From assembly GCF_016756595.1 (NCBI RefSeq), contig NZ_AP023260.1, positions 62,001 through 126,000 on the forward strand: 64,000 nucleotides of DNA, read 5' to 3'. Position 1 is the first letter of the stretch, and each line of letters opens with the position of its first letter. Positions 16,333 to 25,840 of this stretch are shown piece by piece. A model generated the notes under the pieces. That model did no database searches and was not told the origin of the DNA. It saw only the letters and a program-made list of their open reading frames with translations. Origin of the DNA: Mesorhizobium sp. L-2-11 (GTDB taxonomy: Bacteria; Pseudomonadota; Alphaproteobacteria; Rhizobiales; Rhizobiaceae). The translations under genes and the position numbers were made by a program.

Positions 16333-17139
16333 GGCATCGTAAACTTAAAGAGCGCGAGGCGGTCGTAGCCCGCTTGCCCCACGGCGGTTCAAGCCCGCGC
16401 GATTTTTGCCCACAGGTTCATTGCCTCTGAACGCAGTTCGCGATGATGGCTGGAGGAGATTTCGTGGCGGGGGATGTGAAACAGGTTGGCAATCGGATCA
16501 TGAATTGAGACGAAGCGCTGCAAATGGCGTTGTGACTTGTAGCGTTTCATGATCCGTTCCCGTCGCCGGACTGGCTGATGGGAGTTCTCCGCCCGATTGT
16601 TCAAGCCTTTATGCGAACGGTGTTCGACCCCCGGCATGATCTCTCGCTTTGCAGCGTCGTAAGACCGAAGCTTGTCGGTGATCATCACGCGCGGCGCGCG
16701 GCCTTGGCCCTTCAACAGCTTGCGCATCAGACGCTTGGCCGCCTTGGCATTGCGACGACTTTGCACCAGAACCTCCAGGACGAAACCGTCCTGATCGACG
16801 GCGCGCCAGAGCCAGTGCTTCTTGCCGCGGATCGAAACGACGGCCTCGTCGAGATGCCACTTGTCACCCAGCCGACCCGCTGAGCGGCGGCGGATCTCGC
16901 TGGCAAAGGTCCGCCCGAATTTCTCTGCCCAAAGCCGGACTGTCTGATGCGAGACAATAATCCCTCGTGCCGCCAGCAAGTCCTCGACCATTCGCAAACT
17001 GAGAGGAAAACGGAAATAGAGCCAGACAGCATGGGCGATGATCTCGGCGGGAAAGCGGTGGCGGCGGTAGAGTGGGTCACGCTCTGTCATAGCCCGTCAT
17101 CGCACATCGGTATCCAAGCTTCGTTAAGTTGACGATGCC
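16333..17139 (-). mobile_element. IS6-like element, group G copy 2 (intact, 807 bp)
   Basis: Same orientation and apparently identical to copy 1, with GGCATCGTAAACTTAA at 16333 and TTAAGTTGACGATGCC ending at 17139. Left flank GTCAGGCG and right flank TGTGGATG do not match. On its right it has cut into an IS1380 element, whose remaining sequence starts immediately at 17140. Confidence 0.9.
16389..17090 (-). CDS. IS6 family transposase, intact
   Basis: 233 residues, the same protein as at 14575-15276, with the DDE residues in WHLDEAVVS, MITDKLRSY and NRAENSHQP. It begins 49 bases inside the right end of the element. Confidence 0.92.
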   Translation of the reverse strand: MTERDPLYRRHRFPAEIIAHAVWLYFRFPLSLRMVEDLLAARGIIVSHQTVRLWAEKFGRTFASEIRRRSAGRLGDKWHLDEAVVSIRGKKHWLWRAVDQDGFVLEVLVQSRRNAKAAKRLMRKLLKGQGRAPRVMITDKLRSYDAAKREIMPGVEHRSHKGLNNRAENSHQPVRRRERIMKRYKSQRHLQRFVSIHDPIANLFHIPRHEISSSHHRELRSEAMNLWAKIARA

Positions 17140-18161
17140 TGTGGATGTCGTTCACGGCCATCAGCAGCTCTCGCTCTTCAACGCCCATTACGACGAGCGC
17201 TGCTTCCTGCCGATCCACATCTATGACGCCGCGACCGGACGTCCGGTCGCCATGATCCTGCGTCCTGGCAAGACCCCGACGGGCAAGGAGATCCGCAGCC
17301 ATCTGCGCCGGCTTGTCAGGCGCATCCGCGCCCGCTGGCCGGCCACCCGCCCTGGTCCGCGGCGACGGCCACTATGGCCGGGCGGAGGTCATGGCCTGGT
17401 GCGAGAACAATGCGCTCGACTACCTCTTCGGATTGCCCGGCAACAAGGTTCTCCAGCGTCTCGTTGATGAAGCCGCCGACGATATCCGCACCCGCCGCGC
17501 GCTCGAGCAAAAGCCGGTGCTGCGCGGCTATGCCGAGACCCGATACAAGGCGAAATCCTGGAAGACGCAACGTCGCGTCTGCGCCCGCATCGAGGCAACC
17601 ACCCGCGGCCTCGACATCCGCTTCGTCGTCACCAATCTCGACAAAGCCTCCGCCGAGCATGTCTACGACGTGATCTACTGCGCCCGCGGCCAGGCCGAAA
17701 ACCTGATCAAGATGCACAAGAGCCAGCTTGCCTCCGACCGCACCAGCTGCCGCTCACCGATTGCCAACCAGGTGCGCCTCGTCCTGCACACCGCCGCATA
17801 CTGGCTGATGCTCACCCTGCGCGAGGCGGTGCCCACAACCGATCATCTCAGCAGCGCCGAGTTCGCCACGCTGCGGCTCAGGCTCCTCAAGCTCGGCGCC
17901 CGCGTCATCGAAACCGTCTCGCGCATCCGCCTGGCCTTCGCCGCCGCCTGTCCCGAGGCCAGCCTGTTCCGACAAATCGCTCTCACGCTGCAGCCCGCAG
18001 GACCATGAGCGCCGGGGCATCAAAGCCCGCCGAACCGACACCTTGACCCTCCAGCGCGTTCCAAAGTCCAGTCTCAGCTGCGGTGAAAAAGACGCCTCAC
18101 ACCTGCATGACCGAACGCTCAACGGCGCTCGAACCACAAGGCTCATGAATAGGACGGGTTA
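17140..18161 (+). mobile_element. IS1380 family element, 5'-truncated
   Basis: Matches, in reverse, the left 1 kb of the fuller IS1380 element at 33515-35134, starting in the middle of the transposase (DVVHGHQQLSLFNAHYDERC) and ending with the element's GACGGGTTA end. The C-terminal transposase frame 17313-18008 carries LVRGDGHYGRAEVMAWC and LIKMHKSQLASDRTSCRS, typical of IS1380. The frameshift before LVRGDGHYGR is the same as in the fuller copy. The 5' end was lost to IS6 group-G copy 2. Confidence 0.85.
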
Positions 18162-18227
18162 GCCCCATCGCCCGATGAGCTTGCGTCGAATGGCCGGCGC
18201 CAATATCTGGCATTGGCCACCGGCTGG

Positions 18228-18905
18228 TCAGTAAGAGCCGCGCGACATCCACACGGCCGGGACGGTATTGATGATGATGCGAACGTCCTCGAACAGCGAC
18301 CAGTTCTCAACATAGTGGCGGTCGAAGGCGACGCGGCTGTCATAGGACACATCGTTGCGGCCGCTGACTTGCCACAGGCCGGTCAGGCCCGGGCGGGATT
18401 TCAGGTAATACACTGCGGAGGTGCCATAGATCTCGAGTTCGTCGCGCACGACCGGCCGAGGTCCGACAAGGCTCATGTCGCCCTGCAGGATATTGAAGAT
18501 CTGTGGCAGCTCATCGAGGCTGAGTTTCCTCAGGACTGCTCCGACCCGGGTGACGCGCGGATCGTTCTTCAGCTTGCGGGTTGCTGCCCATTCCGCGTTG
18601 GCGTCCGGGTTGGTGGCGAGATAGGCTGCCAGAACCTTGTCGCCATCGGGAACCATGGTGCGGAACTTCAGGCAAGGAAAAACCCGTCCGCCGTACCCGA
18701 TTCGCCTGTGACCGTAGAAAATCGAGCCGCCGTCGGAAAATTTGACGAGCAGAGCGATCACGACAAACAGCGGGCTGAGCGCGATCAAGCCAATCAGTGA
18801 ACCGGTGATATCGAAGCTGCGTTTGAGCAAGCCGCCGATCGGCGGCGGGAAATCGATGTCAGCCTGCGAAAAGCCCGCGGTGGCCCACTTGGCAACGTCC
18901 CTCAT
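18228..18905 (-). CDS. ExoY-like bacterial sugar transferase
   Basis: 225 residues from MRDVAKW at 18905. One membrane segment ([20 protein letters not shown]) is followed by the sugar-transferase core: [48 protein letters not shown] and [13 protein letters not shown], all hallmarks of undecaprenyl-phosphate hexose-1-phosphate transferases (ExoY/PssA). These start exopolysaccharide repeat units on the inner membrane. The start overlaps the methyltransferase stop (ATGA), so the two are coupled. Length matches ExoY of rhizobia. A longer frame to 19073 overlaps the neighbour and is rejected. Confidence 0.88.
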   Translation of the reverse strand: MRDVAKWATAGFSQADIDFPPPIGGLLKRSFDITGSLIGLIALSPLFVVIALLVKFSDGGSIFYGHRRIGYGGRVFPCLKFRTMVPDGDKVLAAYLATNPDANAEWAATRKLKNDPRVTRVGAVLRKLSLDELPQIFNILQGDMSLVGPRPVVRDELEIYGTSAVYYLKSRPGLTGLWQVSGRNDVSYDSRVAFDRHYVENWSLFEDVRIIINTVPAVWMSRGSY

Positions 18906-19678
18906 GACGCCTCCAGAGCCCTCACGGCGATCCAAGCCTGCCACCGGAGCCCTGGCACCTTCAGTAGCACATTGTCGGCTTGCTTGCCGATGGCCCGCAC
19001 CGTACGGCCCAGAACGCTCCTGCGGAACGGGATCGATGCAAGCGTGGAAAGCCCGAAGAATTGCAGGTCGCATTTGGAAAAATGCTTGCGAACGATGTCG
19101 AAGTCGCTCTTCAAAAGCGGGTGCTCGTCGATCGTCCGGGCCTCGGGCGTCCAGTTGCGGTACATATTGATCAGCGGATTGTGGCCGAGCGATTCGAAGA
19201 AGATCGCGTTGCCGCTGGGTCGCGTCACCCTGTGGATCTCGCGAAGTGCGTTGTCGAGGATGAGGTGATGAAGAATGCCGGCGCCGAACACGAACACGAA
19301 CGTCGCCGAGGGCAGGCTCATCTCTTCCGCATTGTCGATCCGGAACGCGACATTATTGATCCTGCGGCGCGCCGCCTCGTTCTTCGCCTTCTGGATGGCA
19401 ACGTCGGAGATGTCGATGCCGGTTATCTTCTTGGCGAAGGGCGCTAGGCGAATGCTGTTCTCGCCGTCCGCGCAGCCATATTCGAGCGCAGTCTTTCCCG
19501 GCGCTGTTTCTCTCAGCAGCTGCCAGTAGGCATCCGTTGCAGGCTGGGCCGCGAAGTAGAACGAATCCTGCCTGCGTTCTTCCACAGCGCCGAAGCGCTT
19601 GTTGTGGAAGTCGCGTTCACGTTCGGGACGTTCTTGATACGCCATGGGCTGGTTCTCCGCAATTTGAACCATCTCCAC
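18902..19678 (-). CDS. Class I SAM-dependent methyltransferase
   Basis: 258 residues. Motif I reads ALEYGCADGENSIRLAP, followed by KITGIDISDVAIQKAKNEA (acidic residue after strand beta2), and FVFVFGAGILHHLILDNALR resembles the motif of UbiE/Methyltransf_11 enzymes. The target is unknown. Overlap with the ExoY-like gene suggests a part in polysaccharide or lipid-linked sugar modification. Confidence 0.8.
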   Translation of the reverse strand: MEMVQIAENQPMAYQERPERERDFHNKRFGAVEERRQDSFYFAAQPATDAYWQLLRETAPGKTALEYGCADGENSIRLAPFAKKITGIDISDVAIQKAKNEAARRRINNVAFRIDNAEEMSLPSATFVFVFGAGILHHLILDNALREIHRVTRPSGNAIFFESLGHNPLINMYRNWTPEARTIDEHPLLKSDFDIVRKHFSKCDLQFFGLSTLASIPFRRSVLGRTVRAIGKQADNVLLKVPGLRWQAWIAVRALEAS

Positions 19679-19750
19679 TGGACTTGGGCATCGCCCCCAA
19701 TATGGAGGTCAGACCGGCCTGACGCCCAGGTATTTTCAGCGCTTGAGGTA

Positions 19751-20215
19751 TCAGGCGGCCTTGAGGTCCCAAAGTGTCTTCTCGAAGATCTCCTTGACCG
19801 GTTTGGAGATATCGGTCACCGCCTTGGTAGTGAGCGCTTGAAAATCCTTAGCCTGCTCGAGCCCCATTTCGACGCGCTTGCGTAGAAATGTGGTCTGCAG
19901 CTCAATTACCTCGGACAGCGAGTTCGCGCCGGCTAGAGCTTGAAGATGCGAAAAGTCGGCGTCGACATTGGCGCGCAGCGCGGCGATCGTCGCCAGCGAC
20001 ACCTCGTTGCCGACTGACCTAGCGGTTTCAAAGGTCGACTTAAGCACTTTCTTAGCCTCATCGGCGCCGAGCTGGAATTTGGCAAGCGCTTCTTTCGATT
20101 GCTCGACGCCCTTTTCGGCGGCCGCGCGAAACTGATCGGTGGCCTTGCTGGGGTCGAATGGCTGGAATTCGTCGGTTTCAGCGGTTTGGCCAGACTTGTC
20201 TGTGATCTTGGACAT
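19751..20215 (-). CDS. Phasin family protein
   Basis: 154 residues, Ala- and Lys-rich, predicted all-helical: FDPSKATDQFRAAAEKGVEQ, SKEALAKFQLGADEAKK, then FSHLQALAGANSLSEVIELQ and TTFLRKRVEMGLEQAKDFQA. This is the pattern of rhizobial phasins, which coat polyhydroxybutyrate granules. The ATG at 20215 has AAGGATCCGGAA just upstream. It stands alone between the methyltransferase and a decayed gene. Confidence 0.85.
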   Translation of the reverse strand: MSKITDKSGQTAETDEFQPFDPSKATDQFRAAAEKGVEQSKEALAKFQLGADEAKKVLKSTFETARSVGNEVSLATIAALRANVDADFSHLQALAGANSLSEVIELQTTFLRKRVEMGLEQAKDFQALTTKAVTDISKPVKEIFEKTLWDLKAA

Positions 20216-20588
20216 TTCCGGATCCTTTTGGTTGGTGGTGGTTTGTTACCTGCACACAATGAACATGCATATGCCGTGCCAAAAGGGGAAATCGTTTCGG
20301 AACAACACGATGTCTCGAATGCAGCTGTGTCGTATGTCCGACATCACGCTCGGGGCACGCGTGATTGTTGCGGCAATCGAAGCGCATGTTGGAGCTGTTC
20401 ACCCGGAGGCCAAAAGGGATCACGCTTCCGGAGCTGGCGGTGGTCACAAGGATCGTCGCTGAAGATGATGCCGCAAGTTTGTCCGCCATTCTGCACGACG
20501 ACTACTACACCGCCATCGCCGTAGCGCGGCGCGTTGCATCGGCGTCCAGACATCAATCCAGGCGTCGTTCCCTGCGATCTGCTGGCCC
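20216..20588. other. Intergenic stretch without a recognised gene
   Basis: Only short overlapping frames are present; none has a family signature. It probably includes the phasin promoter (minus strand) and the worn 3' region of the ClpP-like pseudogene. Confidence 0.35.
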
Positions 20589-20995
20589 GCCTTGATTGCT
20601 TCCAGGTCTCCCGCTCGACGATTCCTTTGTCGAATAGGAGGAATCCTTCGCAACGTGAGCAGAGCATGCCGTAAGACACGAATCGACCCGCGTAGATGTC
20701 AACCGTCGTGACCTTCAAGCCGTCCTGTTCGAAGACATCGATTCCGAGTGCCCGAGCCTGTTCCGTCGTCAACAGAAGGAAATCATTCGGCCCAGCGATC
20801 GTGAAGAACCGTATCGCTTCGATGCGCAGGCCGAGATGGGGCAATATGATCCAATCTCGGCCTTGGCCACTCCGGATTCCTTGTACTCGCCGTTTTCCTC
20901 CCGGTGGGCGGCATGGAAGCCGATCTTTGAAGAAGCGGACATATATCGCCGCGCGCCCGCAACCCAGATCAGGCCGCAGGCGGAAAACACCCGCT
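20589..20995 (-). pseudogene. Periplasmic ClpP-like (COG3904-type) protein pseudogene
   Basis: Two minus-strand frames joined near 20855 give SACGLIWVAGARRYMSASSK, IGFHAAHREENGEYKESGVA, then RIEAIRFFTIAGPNDFLLLT and TEQARALGIDVFEQDGLKVT, ending around CEGFLLFDKGIVERE. The GxxxGFHAAH and SAC/GLIW patterns resemble ClpP-fold secreted proteins common in rhizobia. The N-terminus and the frame are damaged. Confidence 0.55.
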
Positions 20996-21107
20996 ATCTG
21001 GCAGCACCATAGTCGCATAATTGCGGAATTATGGAGCAAATTCCGCAAGAATCCGATGATGTGTGGTGCACCTTCCGAAGCTCGTTTTCCGAGAGGGACC
21101 CCCAGCT

Positions 21108-21632
21108 GTGACGATACCCTCATTTAGCGCTTTGCAAATTCTGGTGGCTGCAAATATTTGGTTGGTGGTCGTCATCCTTGCAAGTATAGCACCTGCGTGT
21201 GTATCGCAACATCTTCCGATCACTGTCGACGGAACCAGTTACGACCTAACGCATTTGCAGGCGTTTTCGGCATCGATTCCAGGAAAGGGAATCGATCTTG
21301 GGACCGATGTCCTTGTCGATGTGGTTTTCTCAAACCACGTCTATACAGAAAGAACTAAGCATGGTGAGCAGCATCGTGCTTTTGACCACCACGGCACAAA
21401 AAGAACGTTCGATAGCGATCGATATGAGATGTCCAAGACTCTCGGCGTTGTCATCAAGTCCAAGATAGAGAACAACGAATTGACGTACGTTTCGAAAAGC
21501 TACGGCGGGGCCGACAACCTTGTTTTCGTTGAGATGAAGGATGGTCACACATGGGCTGTCGTATACTGCCTCCAGCCACTTGCTGGCGGCTGCTCCGTGC
21601 GAATGGAGATTCTTTCCTCTCACCCAAGGTGA
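21108..21632 (+). CDS. Secreted or membrane-anchored hypothetical protein
   Basis: From a GTG at 21108, with GAGAGGGAC upstream, the protein has about 174 residues and an N-terminal hydrophobic segment (LQILVAANIWLVVVILASIA), probably a signal peptide or anchor. The rest (DGTSYDLTHLQAFSASIPGK, DNLVFVEMKDGHTWAVVYC) has no family I recognise. An in-frame ATG at 21063 would add 15 unlikely residues. It stands alone, divergent from the ClpP-like pseudogene. Confidence 0.5.
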   Translation: MTIPSFSALQILVAANIWLVVVILASIAPACVSQHLPITVDGTSYDLTHLQAFSASIPGKGIDLGTDVLVDVVFSNHVYTERTKHGEQHRAFDHHGTKRTFDSDRYEMSKTLGVVIKSKIENNELTYVSKSYGGADNLVFVEMKDGHTWAVVYCLQPLAGGCSVRMEILSSHPR

Positions 21633-21637
21633 TTGAC

Positions 21638-21735
21638 GTGCTCCCCATCTTTGGATCGCCCCGGGCAGGAACTTCCGGGGGTGTTGAAGTGCTCCCCGTC
21701 TTTGGATCGCCCGGGCCGGAACTTCCGGGGTGTCT
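21638..21735. repeat. Two tandem 47-bp repeats, each with a GC-rich hairpin
   Basis: The unit beginning GTGCTCCCC and containing TCTTTGGATCGCCC is present at 21638-21684 and again at 21689-21734 with a few changes. Each ends in a hairpin CCCCGG...CCGGGG around GGAACTT. They lie between the hypothetical gene and the IS3 element, and could be IS-end debris or act as bidirectional terminators. Confidence 0.6.
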
Positions 21736-21738
21736 GGC

Positions 21739-22593
21739 TCAGGTGGCGGAAGCCGCCGATGAGCCTTTCATGAGCGAAATCGGCGGCTTGTTGCCGATCG
21801 CGCTGTGGGGTCGGACTGTATTGTAGTCCTTACGCCATTCCTCCATTTTCAAGCGGGCGTCGTCAAGCGTCAGAAACCAGTGGGCGTTGAGGCATTCGCT
21901 GCGGAACTTGCCGTTGAAGGACTCGATGAAGGCGTTGTCCGTTGGCTTGCCCGGCCGCGAGAAGTCCAGTTCGACACCGCGCTGATAGGCCCACAAGTCG
22001 AGGTCGCGGGAGATGAACTCCGAACCCTGGTCGACCCGGATCGTCCTCGGATAGCCCACTGATCGGCAGGCCCGCTCCAGTGTGGCTACGACGTCTTCTC
22101 CCCGGTAGCTGAACCGCGGATCGACCGCGGGAGAGAAGCGCGAGAATGTGTCGATGACGGTCAGCACCCGGATCTTGCGGCCTGTCGCCAACTGGTCGTG
22201 AACGAAATCCATGGCCCAGACATCGTTGGAGTGCACGGCCTCTGTCCGGTCTTCGCGCAGCTTCGCCTTCACCCGTCGCCGTGGCGTCTTGTTGCGGATT
22301 TGCAGGCCCAACTCCTTGTAGAGGCGATAGATTCGCTTGGCGTTCACAGGCCATCCCTCCCGGCGCAGCAATACATGGACACGACGGTAGCCGTAGCGCA
22401 CCCGCGTCGCTGTGATCTCCTTGATCCTGGCTTTCAAGGCAGCCTGGTCGCCGCGCTTCGACTTATAGTGATAGAGCGACGTGTCGATCAGGAACGTCGC
22501 GCATGCCCGGCGGATCGACACCTTCCAGTCCGCCCGAACCTCATCGACAAGCCCCCGGCGGCGAACAGGCTTCAGAGCTTTTTTGACAGGACA
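21739..22593 (-). CDS. IS3 family transposase OrfB (catalytic part)
   Basis: The in-frame region after the A6G slip starts ALKPVRRRGLVDEVRADW and holds the DDE core: DVWAMDFVHDQL (Asp), RTIRVDQGSEFISRDL (Asp) and NAFIESFNGKFRSECLN (Glu), ending with YNTVRPHSAIGNKPP. It appears complete. The open frame extends to 22758, but that part overlaps orfA and is probably not translated on its own. Confidence 0.85.
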   Translation of the reverse strand, partial: CPVKKALKPVRRRGLVDEVRADWKVSIRRACATFLIDTSLYHYKSKRGDQAALKARIKEITATRVRYGYRRVHVLLRREGWPVNAKRIYRLYKELGLQIRNKTPRRRVKAKLREDRTEAVHSNDVWAMDFVHDQLATGRKIRVLTVIDTFSRFSPAVDPRFSYRGEDVVATLERACRSVGYPRTIRVDQGSEFISRDLDLWAYQRGVELDFSRPGKPTDNAFIESFNGKFRSECLNAHWFLTLDDARLKMEEWRKDYNTVRPHSAIGNKPPISLMKGSSAASAT

Positions 22594-22838
22594 TCCTGCA
22601 GCATTGCCTTGTCGAGCGTCAGGTCGGCGACGATCTTCTTCAGCCGATTGTTCTCGTCCTCGAGCTGGCGCATGCGCTTGACCTCGGACGGCGTCAAACC
22701 GCCATAGCGCTTCTTCCAGTTGTAGAACGTCGCGTCCGAGATGCCGGCCTTGCGACATACCTCCGCGACGGGCGTTCCTTCATCCGCCTGGCGCAAAATG
22801 AACGCGATCTGCGCCTCCGAGAACTTCGACTTCTTCAT
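22572..22838 (-). CDS. IS3 family OrfA (HTH/leucine zipper)
   Basis: 88 residues: MKKSKFSEAQIAFILRQADE, a helix-turn-helix (VAEVCRKAGISDATFYNWKK) and a coiled coil (RQLEDENNRLKKIVADLTLD), the standard IS3 OrfA layout. Ends DVLSKKL at the frameshift site. Confidence 0.9.
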   Translation of the reverse strand: MKKSKFSEAQIAFILRQADEGTPVAEVCRKAGISDATFYNWKKRYGGLTPSEVKRMRQLEDENNRLKKIVADLTLDKAMLQDVLSKKL

Positions 22839-22905
22839 GGAACTCTCCTTCTCCCGTCATCGGGATCATAATTGGAAAATTCCAACTCAGAACGGTCCGA
22901 AAAAC

Positions 22906-23298
22906 CGGAGGCACGTCATGTGCTCTGAACCCATTGTTTGGACCGCCGGAAGATGGAGTTTCCCGGCTTTTTCACGATGGCGGGCTGGTGGCGCCATCGG
23001 GATTGAGCAACGAGATTGGGACCTTGTGCCCGATCGCTTGATCGGCAAGCTCCAAATGGCTGGTCGTCCGATTACTGAGCTGCCTCGCGCGGCAAGACGT
23101 TTCGGTTGCTGACGCAGCTTTGGTCCTTTGATGAGACGGCGGCCGAGCGCGGTGACAAAGGCGCCGCGCAAACCTGAAACGGTTGCCGTATGGCTTCGCT
23201 CCTCGGCCCTTGACTAATTGGCGGCGATGTCCAGGATTTCCCGAGAGCTTAATCTTAACCGCGCAAAGGTCTGCTACGGCTGATGGAGGGGAGGGCGC
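22906..23298. other. Stretch without a recognised gene
   Basis: Open frames here overlap one another and show no motif I can name. Likely intergenic or decayed DNA between the IS3 element and the membrane-protein pseudogene. Confidence 0.3.
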
Positions 23299-23654
23299 TT
23301 GGACGAGAACGATCCGAAGGAAGAGCTGATCGAGACGATGTTCCGCAACGGTACAATCACCGTCGTGGGGATATTGCTTGCCTTTTAGCTCGGCTTCGTC
23401 ACGCATTGGGCTGCTAACCCCATGCCATGGGGGTTTTACGACCTGCTGCCGTTGTGCCGATCCTGTTCGGCATCGCGTTGCAGATGCGGGCGCTGTCCAT
23501 GGTGCTCGACATGAGTTCGCTGCGCCGACAAATCTACGAACGCGCTAACCGCATCTTCATGGCGGGCCTCATCCTGACCGCGTGCGGCGTGGGGCTGGCG
23601 ATCCTGCTCGATGTCTTCGCGATGTCAGCGAAGGGCGCGCTGCCTGGCGTTTGA
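23299..23654 (+). pseudogene. Small membrane protein pseudogene
   Basis: The plus strand gives DENDPKEELIETMFRNGTIT followed by VVGILLAF, an in-frame TAG (23386-23388), LGFVTHWAANPMPWGFYDLL, a frameshift, and then VPILFGIALQMRALSMVLDM with RIFMAGLILTACGVGLAILL. Three hydrophobic segments suggest a small inner-membrane protein. A stop and a frameshift disable it. Family unknown. Confidence 0.5.
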
Positions 23655-23950
23655 CGGCCCGTCACTGCGCTTTGGCCCTGCCGCTCATCGGCCGACTTCC
23701 GTACGCATTCCAAGTATGAGCCCGGTCCCATGTTGAGGACTGCGCACATACAGCTTTGATTTCTTCGGTGGCCCGGCGGCCGCCGCGGACCCTGTATGCC
23801 TGCAACCTGGAGCCTGAACATGACCATCCCATTCGCCATCGTCACGACCGCCGTGCAGCATGCCGCAGCGGTTTCGCTCGTCCCGTTTCCGTCCCGAGGT
23901 TTGGAAATACGCGGCTCAGTCGCCGTCCAAACCGAGGAGGGACTGAGTTC

Positions 23951-24790
23951 TGGCCGCGTCCGAAAAACAGTCTAAGAGGCAGCACTTCCTGCTGTCGCCC
24001 GCGTGCCGGAAGCTCACCTTGGCAAAGGTCCGCGAGGCGACGGCCTATGGCTGGTTCAAGCGCATGCGCTGGCCGCAGACTGACGGCGAACCGTTCTGCC
24101 CGAAATGCGGCACGCTGAGCTGGTGCTCGATGAGCCGCGGCCGCTTCAAATGCTCGGACAAGGCCTGCAAGGCCGTGTTCACCGTCACGTCGAGCACGGT
24201 CTTCGCGTCACGCACGCTCAGCTTCAAGAAGATGGTCATGGCCATCTGGCTCTCGGTGAACTCGGTCAAGGGCAAGGCTGCACTCCAGCTCTCGCGCGAG
24301 ATCGGCGTGCAGTTCAAGACCGCCTGGGTGATGCTCATGAAGCTACGCGAGGCGATCGCGTGGCGCAGGGAAGACATGGTGCTCAAGGGCGAAGTCGAGA
24401 TCGACGGCAATACGCTGGCGGCCATATCCGACCCGAGAACAAGGCCGAAGACCGCGTCGACCGCCGGCCGAGACCGCGCTCCCTGAGCGCCAAGGCGCAC
24501 AGCCGCTTCATGTTCTGGAACTGCTTCAGGCGTGGCGGCCAGACATTCACGCGCGGCATCCGCGACGAGGACGGCGGTGGGCAGCGGTCCGTGACCACGT
24601 CTCCCGCGAAGCTACTGTGATCTCCGACGAGCATGGCAGCTACAACGACCTGGCGGGCGTCAACAAGCTGAAGCGAGTGAACCACTCCAAGGCCTACCAG
24701 ACCGAGGGCGGCACGAACACCAACCAGGTCGAAAGCTTCTTCTCGCGGGTGCAGCGCGCCTACCCGACCAGCCTTTGCGAGCTGTCGAGG
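23951..24790 (+). pseudogene. IS1595 family transposase pseudogene
   Basis: The N-terminal part is intact: RQHFLLSPACRKLTLAKVRE, the zinc ribbon CPKCG...C at about 24090-24170, FKTAWVMLMKLREAIAWRRE and the catalytic start GEVEIDGNTLAA. A frameshift near 24430 breaks it, after which HSRFMFWNCFRRGG and MISDEHGSYNDLAG with TNQVESFFSRVQRAY appear in other frames. The C-terminus fades out at about 24790. Confidence 0.75.
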
Positions 24791-24950
24791 ACCGCTGAGA
24801 GACGATTTGCGATATGGGTCTGCGGGGCCTTGGCTGCGACTCCTCGGAAATGGATCCCATTCGCATTTTGTATGAAATCGCCGGCTTTTCCGGTTGGCAC
24901 AAGCGTTGCAGAGCTATTTGCGATAACATTTCGCCTAATGGGTAGGACGC

Positions 24951-25380
24951 ATGAATTGCTGCAACAAGCTGCCTGACATCGGCCGCCGTCAATTTCTAAG
25001 AGGAGGAACGTTTGCCGATGCAGGAATGGCCATACCTGTGGAACTGCCTGCGCAGACTCAGACAAAGTCTGCACTGGGGCGGGCACTCGTCGAATACCCA
25101 TCGAACAGGCTGAAGCCGAACGAACCCTCGACGTCAGTTACCAGACGGCGCGGGCCGGACCGCGACATTGTCGGATTCTGGACCACGTGCCCGCACAAGG
25201 GCTTCCCATGGAACTACAACGCCGATGACCACTCCTTTAGGTGTCCCGGCCACTACTCACATAGAAAGGTAGCAGATCTGGGCCCAGTCGACGGCCAATA
25301 TTCCTCAATACGAGCTGCGCATCGACGCCAAGGGCGAAATCTACGCCGAGGGAGTCGACGAGCCTCTTTACGGCTACTGA
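24951..25380 (+). pseudogene. aioB: Arsenite oxidase small (Rieske) subunit relic
   Basis: Starts with a Tat-type signal (IGRRQFLRGG), then ALVEYPSNRLK, DIVGFWTTCPHKGFPWNY and SFRCPGHYSH, that is, CPHxG and CPGH, the two halves of the Rieske [2Fe-2S] site. In a shifted frame the C-terminus follows: IPQYELRIDAKGEIYAEGVD, EPLYGY. This is the layout of AioB. Segments between the motifs are missing and the frame is broken. A c-type cytochrome gene follows, as in aioBA-cytC operons, but the large subunit aioA is absent. Confidence 0.7.
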
Positions 25381-25408
25381 GTAACGTACTTTAAGCGAGG
25401 ATTGGATC

Positions 25409-25840
25409 ATGCCTTATAAACATATCGACCGCCTGCCGTATCTTCAATCGGTGAATTCCCGGGTGAAATATCTGTTCGTCGGCGCCACAATGGTTTTGGC
25501 GTGCTTGCCTCCGGTCGCCCGGGCTCAGGGTATCGAGGCCGGAAAGACAGTCTTCAAAAAGTGTGCCGCCTGCCACCGCGCTGATACCGACGCGAATAAG
25601 GTCGGGCCAACCTTGAAAGGCGTTGTAGGCCGGACAGCTGGGACCGTCCCGGGCTATTCATACTCGAAAGCCATGAAGGATGCGGGCGCAGCGGGCCTCG
25701 TATGGGATGAGCCGAACCTGATGGCATATTTGGCCAATCCCAAGGCGAAAGTCCCGGCGAACAAAATGGGGTTCCCTGGGCTGAAGAATCCCGAGGACGT
25801 CAAAAACGTCATCGCCTATCTCAAGAGTGTGTCAGGTTAG
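25409..25840 (+). CDS. Class I cytochrome c, probable arsenite-oxidase partner
   Basis: 143 residues with an N-terminal hydrophobic signal (LFVGATMVLACLPPVARAQG), haem-binding CAACH at residues 52-56 and a likely Met ligand in ANKMGFPG (Met120), with the final helix NPEDVKNVIAYLKSVSG. Typical small periplasmic cytochrome c of c552 type. AAGCGAGGATTGG lies upstream of the ATG. It directly follows the aioB relic, the usual place for the cytochrome that takes electrons from arsenite oxidase. The gene itself appears intact. Confidence 0.85.
   Translation: MPYKHIDRLPYLQSVNSRVKYLFVGATMVLACLPPVARAQGIEAGKTVFKKCAACHRADTDANKVGPTLKGVVGRTAGTVPGYSYSKAMKDAGAAGLVWDEPNLMAYLANPKAKVPANKMGFPGLKNPEDVKNVIAYLKSVSG

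Larger units (their letters stand above)
21733..22905 (-). mobile_element. IS3 family element with -1 frameshift organisation
   Basis: Holds orfA (22572-22838) and orfB (21739-22590 or so). OrfA ends at a slippery A6G run (22578-22584, minus strand), where a -1 shift would join it to OrfB, as in IS3-family elements. The element ends could not be fixed; I see no clean terminal repeats or target duplication. Confidence 0.75.

Noticed and set aside
20344..21123. A 259-codon minus-strand ORF as an intact gene
   Set aside because: Only its middle part matches the ClpP-like family and the rest of the match is in another frame; annotated as a pseudogene instead.
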